Below, piece after piece: positions 1 to 6,426 of a stretch of 8,912 nucleotides of DNA (the first letter of the stretch is position 1; every line of letters begins with the position of its first letter). Location: positions 1-8,912 of the forward strand of contig JAZSFJ010000157.1 of assembly GCA_045532145.1 (NCBI GenBank), given 5' to 3'. Source of the stretch: SIG459 sp045532145. Its GTDB lineage: Bacteria; Bacillota; Clostridia; Oscillospirales; Oscillospiraceae. The position numbers and the translations under genes are program-made. The notes under the pieces were generated by a model. The model made no database searches. It saw only the letters and a list, made by a program, of their open reading frames with translations, and had not been told where the DNA came from.

Positions 1-1656
1 CATATCGTTGGAGTCAACGGGATGGTAAGAGCCATCATAGAGGGTAGCCTTCAGGCCGACAAGGGGATAGCCGGCGAGAACGCCCTTCTGAACTGCGTTG
101 CGCAGACCCTTTTCAACGGAGGGGAAGAAGTTTCTGGGAACGGAGCCACCGAAAACTTCCTCGGCGAAGATGAGATCATCCTGCTCATCCTGGGGCTCGA
201 AGCGAACCCAAACGTCACCGAACTGACCGCTGCCGCCGGACTGCTTCTTATGACGGCCATGAGCCTCAACGCGGCCCTTGATCTTCTCGCGGTAAGCAAC
301 GCGGGCGGGCTTGAGCTCGGTGTCAACACCGTAGCGGCTCTTCAGCTTGGCGCAGAGAACGTCAATCTGAATGTCGCCGGCGCCGGAGATAACCATCTGA
401 TGGGTCTCGGCGTTGTTGACCAGAGTGAAGGAGATGTCTTCCAGATTGAGCTTTGCAAGACCTGCAGCGACCTTATCGTCCTGACCCTTGGTCTTGGGGA
501 AGATAGCCATGGAGTAGCAGGGCTCTGCCAGCTCTATAGCGGGGAACTCGACCTCGTTCTTGATGTCGCAAACGGTGTCGCCGGTCTTCCACTCCATCTT
601 GCCAACAGCAACGATGTCGCCGCAGCAAGCGTCCTTAACCTCAACGCTCTTCTTGCCGGTCATGGTGTAGAGACGGCCAAGCTTGTCGTTGGAGGAGGTG
701 CGGACATTGCGGAGGGTGAGGTCAGCGGTGATCTTGCCGCCCATGACCTTCACGAAGGAGTAGCTGCCGAACTGGTCGGAAACAGTCTTGAATACGAAGC
801 CTGCAACGGGAGCGGTGGCATTGCAGCCCATCTCGGCAGGAGTGGGAACATAGTCAACGATAGCCTGGAGCAGGGCCTGAGTGCCGATGCCGTCAATAGC
901 GTTGGAAGCCATAACGGGAACAACACTGCGGTCCTTCACACCGGCCTTGAGACCACGGATGATCTGCTCATCGGTGAGCATCATTTCCTCGAAATAGATC
1001 TCCATCAGCTCCTCGTCGGCGCCGGCGGCGGTCTCCATCAGAACCTCACGGAGAGCCTCGACAGTGTCAGCATCAGCAGCGGGAACGGGGATCTTGGTGG
1101 TCTTGTTGCCCTTGGTCTGGTAAGCAACATTGTGTACGAGGTCGATAACGCCGGTGCCGTCGCTCATGGGAGCGGAAACAGCGCAGACGATGGAACCATA
1201 CTTCTCCTGGAGAGCGGAGAGGACGCTGTCGAAGTCGCCATTCTCTTCGTTGGTCTTGGAGATGACAAACATGGTGGGCATGTTGGCAGCCTTCAGAAGC
1301 TTCCAGTTGCGCTCTGCGCCAACGGCGATACCGTCCTTGGCGGTAACGAGAATGATACCAGCCTCAACAGCGCGCACAGCAGCAGCCACATCGCCTGCAA
1401 AGTCAATAAAACCGGGGCAGTCCAGAACGTTGATCTTGCAGCCGCCGAACTCTACGGGAGCAACAGCGGTGGAGATGGTGATCTGGCGCTTGATCTCTTC
1501 GGGATCATAGTCACATACGGTGTTGCCGGCAGTGACAGTGCCCTGACGGTCAACAGCACCGGTGGCAAAAAGCATGCTCTCGGCGAGAGTGGTCTTACCG
1601 CTGTTGCCATGGCCAAGCAGGGCGACATTGCGGATCTTGTTGATTTCGTAGCTCAT
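1..1656 (-). CDS. EF-G-like translational GTPase (EF-G paralogue), 3' end cut by the window
   Basis: The first 552 residues are visible. The missing part (end of domain IV and domain V, roughly 140 residues judging by EF-G length) lies outside the window. The order is G domain (about 1-275), domain II (about 280-375), domain III, then the start of domain IV with QSGGSGQFG near residues 472-480 and YDGSYHPVDS just before the edge. These are standard EF-G landmarks. The GTPase motifs differ from housekeeping FusA: the P-loop is GHGNSGKTT (15-23) instead of AHxDAGKTT, switch I has RQITI instead of RGITI, G3 is DCPGF (79-83) with Phe in place of the catalytic His of DTPGH, and G4 is SKTN (133-136) instead of NKxD. 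This fits the clostridial EF-G-like paralogue group, whose cellular role is poorly defined, rather than the str-operon fusA. The start is ATG with AAGGAGA 11 bases upstream, and the gene has its own promoter. Confidence 0.88.
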   Translation of the reverse strand, partial: MSYEINKIRNVALLGHGNSGKTTLAESMLFATGAVDRQGTVTAGNTVCDYDPEEIKRQITISTAVAPVEFGGCKINVLDCPGFIDFAGDVAAAVRAVEAGIILVTAKDGIAVGAERNWKLLKAANMPTMFVISKTNEENGDFDSVLSALQEKYGSIVCAVSAPMSDGTGVIDLVHNVAYQTKGNKTTKIPVPAADADTVEALREVLMETAAGADEELMEIYFEEMMLTDEQIIRGLKAGVKDRSVVPVMASNAIDGIGTQALLQAIVDYVPTPAEMGCNATAPVAGFVFKTVSDQFGSYSFVKVMGGKITADLTLRNVRTSSNDKLGRLYTMTGKKSVEVKDACCGDIVAVGKMEWKTGDTVCDIKNEVEFPAIELAEPCYSMAIFPKTKGQDDKVAAGLAKLNLEDISFTLVNNAETHQMVISGAGDIQIDVLCAKLKSRYGVDTELKPARVAYREKIKGRVEAHGRHKKQSGGSGQFGDVWVRFEPQDEQDDLIFAEEVFGGSVPRNFFPSVEKGLRNAVQKGVLAGYPLVGLKATLYDGSYHPVDSNDM

Positions 1657-1727
1657 TTTGGATTTTCTCTCCTTGTGTAGGAATTTGTTGCATCTATTAA
1701 AAAATGTTTTTTCGTCACAACGAATAA

Positions 1728-1756
1728 ATTATACACCAATTAAATCCTCTTGGCAA
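1728..1756 (-). promoter_or_regulatory. Sigma-A promoter for the EF-G-like gene
   Basis: On the minus strand, TTGCCA (1751-1756) is followed after 17 bases by TATAAT (1728-1733). Transcription would begin near 1721, giving a leader of about 65 bases before the ATG at 1656. The promoter lies between the EF-G-like gene and the membrane-protein gene upstream of it, so the EF-G-like gene can be expressed independently. I see no convincing intrinsic terminator in 1757-1802, so read-through from the upstream unit is possible. Confidence 0.75.
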
Positions 1757-1802
1757 TATGCTTTTTACAAAAAATACACAAGCAAGGGGCCCAAACAGCC
1801 GC

Positions 1803-4049
1803 TTATCTCCTCAGCCAGAGGTCCATGAGAACATGGGGTATGAGCCACAAGAGCATGATGAGGGCGGCTTTTGCCGCATGGGCCCACATGAACTGTCCCG
1901 CCCAGCAGGCAAAGAACATAAGCAGAAGCCCCAGCACGCTGCCCACAGCCGCAAGGCCGGAAGCAGCCATTATGCAGTAATAAAGACGTCTGCCCCGCTT
2001 GCTGACCTCAACCACAGGCACCATGCCCTCCCGGGCGATAACTGCGGAAATGGGGTTATCCTCGGCGGGAACAATGCCGGAAATGCGGTAACGCTCGGGG
2101 TAGGAAGGCAGACTGAAGCCATCGCCGGACACATGGAACTTGTTGCGCAGAGCATCGGGGGTCATGTTAAAGTCACGGAGTGCAAAAACAGCTTCGGAAC
2201 CGGAGCGCAGAAGCTCACCCAAAGCATCCTGCACAGAGGGCAGAGGCTTATAGTCGATGTCGAAAAGGCCGCAGAGCTCGCCGCTGATGGCGGTAAAGAT
2301 GGTGTTGCGGTTTGCCATCTTCTGGGGTACGCGAATACCCATGAGATTCATGAAGCCGGAATTACCCACCATGAGGTTCTCTCCGTTCACAACGGCGGTA
2401 AGTCCGCCGCCCTCATGGGGTGTAAAGTTCTCCACGCGGCAAAGACTGTAGCCGTTGCGGCGGATAAGCTCCGTGAAGGAAGGCGCAAGACCGTTGCCGG
2501 AAGCGGCAATGACGCTGCCAGTATAGGATATTACCTTGTCGGAGCTCACATTCTGCAGCACGCGGATGCTGCTGACAGAAACGCTGTCTCCGGGGAAAAT
2601 GTCACCGTCGGTGATGATAACGCCCCGGCTCTTGCCTATATCACGCACTCCGCCCCAGCCGCAGATTGCTCCGCCGCTGGAATAAAGCTTCTGAGCGGTT
2701 ACGGCAAAGGGATGGGCGAAGCACAGTCCACCGGAAAACACGGCGGAGCAGGCCAGCATGGCAGAAAGGCAGTGGATAAAGCTGTCCCCCTGTTTCTGGA
2801 CAAAGGCAGCAAGAAGGCTGAAAATAAGGGCAGCCACGATGATAATGGGAGCAAGAGTGCCGAAAACATACTCTCCGGCGTCCGACTCCTCGCTGCGTCT
2901 GATGAAGCCCTTTACTCCCCTTCCGCTTTTGAACATGGCGCTTCCCTTGCCGGAAATGCCCTGCTCGGAGGTGACGCAGAGGGCGGTCTTGCTTCCCGCC
3001 ACCTTAAAGCCGTAGCGCAGGCCCTTGCAGCAGAAATAGTTGCCAAGGATGCACAGGCTCATGGATATGGCGGATATGGCGCAGAAGGGCAGTCCGAAGT
3101 CTGCCGTTCTCATAGCGGCAATAGCTGCGGCGTCTCCCAAAGCAAAAATGCAGGAGAGAGCCACCAGAGTCTCATAGCCGGGTCTGAGCCTTACAAGGTT
3201 CAAAATGCCCGCTGCCAGAACATCAAGACCGCAGACCATAACGGTAAGGAGCATGATCATAAGGGTGAGGCTTGCTCCAACAGGGCCCTTCAAGGCTCCG
3301 AAAAGTGGCAGGAAGGAATAGGCCGCAAAGGTGATATACAACATCACGATGCTCACAGCAATGGAAACCCTTGCCCTGAAAAGCAGGGATTTCAGCTGTC
3401 GGCTATAGAGCTTCACAGCCTTCTCCGCAGGCATTTCCGGGATATTGGCGTCCTCATCATCGGCAGTTGGGAGTTCGGCATCGGCCTTGACCCTGACACT
3501 GCGCTTATTGGTCATAAGGGCCAGAAGAGCTACCAAAGGAGAGAGAAGCTCTCTCTTGCCGGAAGGCTTGTGTTTCCGTCTGCGCTTGGGATCCCGCTTT
3601 GCTACGGGAGGCTCATCGCCACCGTATTCCTCGCCGGAATTTTCCTCGTCACCCAGCTCAAAATCTATGTCTGCGGAGGCATAGGCCTCACGCTCGTCGC
3701 TGTCCACAAGGGCGCGAAGCTCATATTCGGAGATAGTCCTCTCAGACTCAGCAGGGGCGTGGGATGTATCCTCCCAGGCTCCGGAAAACTCGTTTTCGGT
3801 TTCCCCGGAATGCTTATTTTCAGCCTCTTCGGTTCCCTCCTCCATCATCTGGTCAAGGGAGCTTATGGAGCTGTGGCCGCCGAAATCTCCGTCAGAGCTG
3901 AGGACAAGAGGTCTGGACTCCGGGAGCTTTTCCTCATAGCGGGAAAGCTCCTCAAGTCCCGAACGATATTCGTTGAGTATATCGTCCAGAGAATAGTCCT
4001 GAGAAGCGGTAACGTCTTCCATATTAAAATTGTAGTTTTTTTCTTCCAT
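1803..4049 (-). CDS. Pseudo-P1B-type ATPase: eight-helix membrane protein with acidic N-terminal extension
   Basis: This 748-residue protein has no catalytic signature, so no transport reaction can be assigned. Residues 1-150 are very acidic and probably disordered. A basic patch (KRDPKRRRKHKPSGKR, 151-166) follows. Hydrophobic segments lie near 227-249, 257-285, 293-313, 318-340, 397-416, 423-450, 689-715 and 726-744. This 4+2+2 pattern with a large loop before the last pair is the P1B heavy-metal ATPase layout. Residues 461-488 align with the stretch ending in DKTGT, but read GVIITDGDIFPGD. Residues 516-575 resemble the N-domain, including HEGGGLTAVVNG and LMVGNSGFMNLMGI. The CPC position reads FSG, the HP motif reads AP, TGD reads LRD, and GDGxND and TGE are absent. 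The loop holding the A domain is only about 55 residues. The frame is intact. ATG was chosen because GGAGA lies 4 bases upstream (short spacing). The gene starts 27 bases after rlmB, so it is likely the last gene of the metK operon. The relationship to P-type ATPases is my inference from motif order and topology. Confidence 0.72.
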   Translation of the reverse strand: MEEKNYNFNMEDVTASQDYSLDDILNEYRSGLEELSRYEEKLPESRPLVLSSDGDFGGHSSISSLDQMMEEGTEEAENKHSGETENEFSGAWEDTSHAPAESERTISEYELRALVDSDEREAYASADIDFELGDEENSGEEYGGDEPPVAKRDPKRRRKHKPSGKRELLSPLVALLALMTNKRSVRVKADAELPTADDEDANIPEMPAEKAVKLYSRQLKSLLFRARVSIAVSIVMLYITFAAYSFLPLFGALKGPVGASLTLMIMLLTVMVCGLDVLAAGILNLVRLRPGYETLVALSCIFALGDAAAIAAMRTADFGLPFCAISAISMSLCILGNYFCCKGLRYGFKVAGSKTALCVTSEQGISGKGSAMFKSGRGVKGFIRRSEESDAGEYVFGTLAPIIIVAALIFSLLAAFVQKQGDSFIHCLSAMLACSAVFSGGLCFAHPFAVTAQKLYSSGGAICGWGGVRDIGKSRGVIITDGDIFPGDSVSVSSIRVLQNVSSDKVISYTGSVIAASGNGLAPSFTELIRRNGYSLCRVENFTPHEGGGLTAVVNGENLMVGNSGFMNLMGIRVPQKMANRNTIFTAISGELCGLFDIDYKPLPSVQDALGELLRSGSEAVFALRDFNMTPDALRNKFHVSGDGFSLPSYPERYRISGIVPAEDNPISAVIAREGMVPVVEVSKRGRRLYYCIMAASGLAAVGSVLGLLLMFFACWAGQFMWAHAAKAALIMLLWLIPHVLMDLWLRR

Positions 4050-4076
4050 ATTGTCTCCGGTAGAAAAAATCTTTTG

Positions 4077-4826
4077 TTATCTCCGCTGGCGGAGCACCTC
4101 ATACATAAGAATGCTGGCTGCGGCGGAGGCGTTCAGGGAATTGACCCTGCCGTGCATGGGAATGCTCACCAGCACGTCACAGTTTTCGGTGACAAGTCTG
4201 CCCATGCCGTCGCCCTCAGAGCCGATGACTATGCAGACAGGACCGGTGAGGTTTGTGTCCCACATTCCGGCGGGGGCGTTGGCGGCGGTGCCGTAAACCC
4301 AGAGTCCCCTCTCCTTCAGCTCCTTGATGGCTGCAGTGAGGTTAGATACTCTGGCAACGGCCATATGCTCAACTGCACCGGCGCTGGTCTTGCCCACGAT
4401 GGAGGTGAGACCTGCGCTGCGGCGCTTGGGGATGATGATGCCGTGAGCGCCGACGCACTCTGCGGTACGGATGATGGCGCCCAGATTGTGGGGGTCAGAA
4501 ATCTCGTCGCAGACGATGATGAAGGGGTCCTCTCCCCTTTCCTCGGCAATGCGGAGGATATCGTCAATGCTGGAATATTCTCTCACAGCAGCCAGAGCCA
4601 CAACGCCCTGATGGGCGTGGGTGACGGACATGGAATCCAGCTTGCGGCGGTCAGCCTCAACCACCACTATGCCCATTTCACGGGCACGGGAAGCGATGTG
4701 GCCCAGAGTCTTGTCCACCTCGCCCTTGGCGATATATATCTTATCAATATTGCGGCCGGCTCTCAGAGCCTCGGTAACCGCGTTGCGGCCCTCTATGAGG
4801 TCCTCTCTGTCGTTTTCAAATGCCAT
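4077..4826 (-). CDS. rlmB: 23S rRNA (guanosine-2'-O)-methyltransferase, RlmB/TrmH (SpoU) family
   Basis: This 249-residue SPOUT-class enzyme uses SAM to methylate a ribose 2'-OH in RNA. In the RlmB group the target is the conserved G2251 (E. coli numbering) of the 23S rRNA P loop. An N-terminal substrate-binding domain begins EGRNAVTEAL (12-21). The catalytic domain shows all three SpoU motifs: motif 1, DPHNLGAIIRTAE (111-123), with the conserved Asn114 and Arg120; motif 2, GSEGDGM (202-208); and motif 3, SIPMHGRVNSLNASAAASI (221-239), which forms the knotted cofactor site. Length is normal for the family. Its Shine-Dalgarno AAGGAA overlaps the stop codon of metK and sits 6 bases before the ATG, which indicates co-transcription and possibly coupled translation. 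A SAM user directly behind the SAM producer makes metabolic sense. Another TrmH-type tRNA/rRNA target cannot be excluded from sequence alone. Confidence 0.92.
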   Translation of the reverse strand: MAFENDREDLIEGRNAVTEALRAGRNIDKIYIAKGEVDKTLGHIASRAREMGIVVVEADRRKLDSMSVTHAHQGVVALAAVREYSSIDDILRIAEERGEDPFIIVCDEISDPHNLGAIIRTAECVGAHGIIIPKRRSAGLTSIVGKTSAGAVEHMAVARVSNLTAAIKELKERGLWVYGTAANAPAGMWDTNLTGPVCIVIGSEGDGMGRLVTENCDVLVSIPMHGRVNSLNASAAASILMYEVLRQRR

Positions 4827-4836
4827 ACTTATTTCC

Positions 4837-6033
4837 TTACTTGTTCAGATAGTTTTTCAGTGCGTCCACACGGTCAAGCTGCTCCCAGGGAAGCTGAACG
4901 TCGCTGCGTCCAAAGTGGCCATAGGCTGCGGTCTGGCGGTAGATGGGTCTGCGCAGACCAAGGTCGCGGATGATGGCGGCGGGGCGCAGGTCGAAGCAGG
5001 CCTCAACAGCCTCCTCAAGCTCTATGTCGGAATACTTGCCGGTGCCGAAAGTGTCAACGCGGACAGAAACGGGCTTTGCAACGCCGATGGCATAGGCCAG
5101 CTGGATCTGGCAGCGCTCGGCAAGACCCGCGGCAACAATGTTCTTTGCCACCCAGCGGGCTGCGTAGGCAGCGGAGCGGTCAACCTTGGTGGGATCCTTG
5201 CCGGAGAAGGCGCCGCCGCCGTGGGGTGCGCTGCCACCGTAGGTGTCCACGATTATCTTGCGGCCGGTGAGACCGCTGTCGCCCTGAGGACCGCCTACAA
5301 CGAAGCGGCCGGTGGGGTTTACATAAATCTTGGTGTTCTCATCAAGAAGCTCTGCGGGAAGAGTGGGCTTGATAACAAGCTCGATCATGTCGCGGCGGAT
5401 AGTCTCCAGCTCCACCTCGGGGCCATGCTGGGTGGAGAGGACAACGGTGTCGATGCGGACAGGCTTTTCCTCCTCGTCATACTCAACGGTGACCTGGGTC
5501 TTGCCGTCGGGACGGAGATAATTCACAATGCCATCCTTGCGTACGCGGGAGAGAGCCAGTGCCAGCTTGTGGGCAAGGGAGATGGGCAGGGGCATAAGCT
5601 CCTCGGTCTCGGTGCAGGCATAGCCAAACATCATGCCCTGGTCGCCGGCGCCGTGGTCCAGCTCCTCGCTGCCGGACTCCTTGGCCTCAAGGCTCTTGTC
5701 AACGCCCATGGCGATATCGGCGCACTGCTCATCGATGGAGGTGAGGACAGCGCAGGTGTCGCAGTCAAAGCCGAACTTGGCGCGGTCATAGCCGATGTCA
5801 CGGACAACCTCGCGGACAAGCTTGGGAATATCCACATAGCAGGAGGTGGTTATCTCGCCCATGACATGGACAAGGCCGGTGGTAACGGTGGTCTCGCAGG
5901 CCACGCGTGCAGCGGGGTCAGCGGAGAGTATTGCATCGAGGACAGCATCGGAGATCTGGTCGCAGATCTTATCGGGATGGCCCTCGGTTACGGACTCGGA
6001 AGTGAAAACTCTGTTCTTTCTTTTTTCGCTCAT
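4837..6033 (-). CDS. metK: S-adenosylmethionine synthetase (methionine adenosyltransferase)
   Basis: This cytosolic enzyme makes S-adenosylmethionine from methionine and ATP, releasing phosphate and pyrophosphate. At 398 residues it is full length for the family. FTSESVTEGHPDKICDQ opens the protein, with the active-site GHPDK at 18-22. The family signature GAGDQGMMFGYA is at 128-139, and the glycine-rich GGGAFSGKDPTKVDRS starts at 272 and contributes to phosphate binding. The ATG has GAGGT 7 bases upstream (6041-6045). It is the first gene of the unit and lies about 80 bases downstream of an intrinsic terminator and a SAM-responsive aptamer, so expression should fall when SAM is plentiful. 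The next gene, rlmB, starts 10 bases after its stop. Confidence 0.98.
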   Translation of the reverse strand: MSEKRKNRVFTSESVTEGHPDKICDQISDAVLDAILSADPAARVACETTVTTGLVHVMGEITTSCYVDIPKLVREVVRDIGYDRAKFGFDCDTCAVLTSIDEQCADIAMGVDKSLEAKESGSEELDHGAGDQGMMFGYACTETEELMPLPISLAHKLALALSRVRKDGIVNYLRPDGKTQVTVEYDEEEKPVRIDTVVLSTQHGPEVELETIRRDMIELVIKPTLPAELLDENTKIYVNPTGRFVVGGPQGDSGLTGRKIIVDTYGGSAPHGGGAFSGKDPTKVDRSAAYAARWVAKNIVAAGLAERCQIQLAYAIGVAKPVSVRVDTFGTGKYSDIELEEAVEACFDLRPAAIIRDLGLRRPIYRQTAAYGHFGRSDVQLPWEQLDRVDALKNYLNK

Positions 6034-6116
6034 TGTGATTACCTCATAGTTCTTTCTTCAACAAATTATTTTATCATATTATTTTAGTTACATAAAGTAT
6101 AATTTTGGCATCGCAT

Positions 6117-6149
6117 AAAAAAAGCGCCCCTTGCGATGCAAGAGAGGCG
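6117..6149 (-). terminator. Riboswitch-controlled intrinsic terminator in the metK leader
   Basis: Read on the minus strand, a G/C-rich hairpin has arms at 6138-6149 and 6125-6134, a 3-base loop (6135-6137), one 2-base bulge and one G-T pair. A run of seven T follows (6117-6123). It lies 29 bases after the aptamer and before metK, the usual place for the expression platform of a SAM-I riboswitch. The 3' side of the aptamer P1 helix contains GCGAT, complementary to ATCGC across the terminator loop and 3' arm. This could seed an antiterminator when SAM is absent; that pairing is inference. Confidence 0.85.
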
Positions 6150-6178
6150 ACAGCTAAGCGTGCATATCATCTCACCCC

Positions 6179-6266
6179 TTTATCGCTATCAGCAGGACCA
6201 CCTTACAGCCTTGCTGCAGGTTGGCACGGGGTCACAGAGCTGATCCTCTCGCCCGTTCTCGATAAA
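6179..6266 (-). promoter_or_regulatory. SAM riboswitch aptamer (S-box, SAM-I clan)
   Basis: The minus-strand RNA folds as a SAM-I-clan aptamer. P1 pairs TTTATCG (6260-6266) with CGATAAA (6179-6185). P2 begins with ACGGG (6252-6256) pairing CCCGT (6226-6230), with the conserved GAGAG and GTGAC internal-loop regions. The core GCCAACC is present, and P3 pairs ACCT (6218-6221) with AGGT (6200-6203). The P2 loop GGATC (6242-6246) pairs with GGTCC (6195-6199), forming the clan's pseudoknot. P4 is reduced to at most GCT/AGC around a 3-base loop, so this may be a SAM-I/IV-like variant. The position between a consensus promoter and metK agrees with the known regulatory role. Confidence 0.9.
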
Positions 6267-6278
6267 TGACGACGATAC

Positions 6279-6307
6279 ATTATATAGTGTAATTATTCGT
6301 ATGTCAA
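6279..6307 (-). promoter_or_regulatory. Sigma-A promoter of the metK operon
   Basis: A perfect consensus on the minus strand: TTGACA (6302-6307), 17 bases, TATAAT (6279-6284). Transcription would start near 6272, a few bases before the riboswitch P1 helix. Such a strong promoter suits regulation by attenuation rather than by activation. Confidence 0.92.
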
Positions 6308-6357
6308 CATAAAAGCCTTGCTTTTCAGGACTTTTATTACAATTTTCAATTTGTACA

Positions 6358-6386
6358 TAGACTTTTTAGCCCAAAAAGGGTATAGT
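6358..6386 (+). promoter_or_regulatory. Candidate promoter for the rhomboid-like gene
   Basis: TAGACT (6358-6363, four of six consensus bases) is followed after 17 bases by TATAGT (6381-6386, five of six). The start of transcription would be near 6393. This supports a translation start downstream of the GTG at 6385, which would overlap this -10 box. Confidence 0.5.
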
Positions 6387-6410
6387 GTTGATTAAGAATA
6401 AGTTTTACGA

Positions 6411-6417
6411 AAGGGAG
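6411..6417 (+). promoter_or_regulatory. Shine-Dalgarno site that selects a TTG start
   Basis: AAGGGAG lies 9 bases before an in-frame TTG at 6427-6429. The earlier in-frame GTG (6385) has no Shine-Dalgarno sequence at a usable distance, and the ATG at 6432 is out of frame. Confidence 0.7.
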
Positions 6418-6426
6418 TTGATACTT

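Noticed and set aside
22..1680. 552-residue plus-strand open frame
   Set aside because: It is antisense to the EF-G-like gene, whose minus-strand translation shows clear family motifs, a promoter and a Shine-Dalgarno site. The plus frame gives low-complexity Gly/Ala/Leu sequence with no recognisable domain.
1757..1802. Terminator for the metK operon around GGGGCCC
   Set aside because: The palindrome is short and its flanks do not extend the stem. The T-rich tail is distant, so it does not meet the criteria for an intrinsic terminator.
1758..4973. 1071-residue plus-strand open frame
   Set aside because: It lies antisense across the pseudo-ATPase, rlmB and part of metK. Such long shadow frames arise from codon bias that avoids TTA, CTA and TCA in the real genes. 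No start signal or domain is seen.
4621..6087. 488-residue plus-strand open frame
   Set aside because: It is antisense to metK, which is unmistakable on the minus strand.
6312..6335. AAAAGCC...GGACTTTT as a terminator between the divergent units
   Set aside because: The stem is short and A/T-rich with a bulge, and it overlaps the gap just upstream of two divergent promoters, where no transcript needs ending.
6385..6426. GTG start at 6385 for the rhomboid-like gene
   Set aside because: It overlaps a plausible -10 box and has no Shine-Dalgarno sequence, whereas TTG 6427 has AAGGGAG 9 bases upstream.
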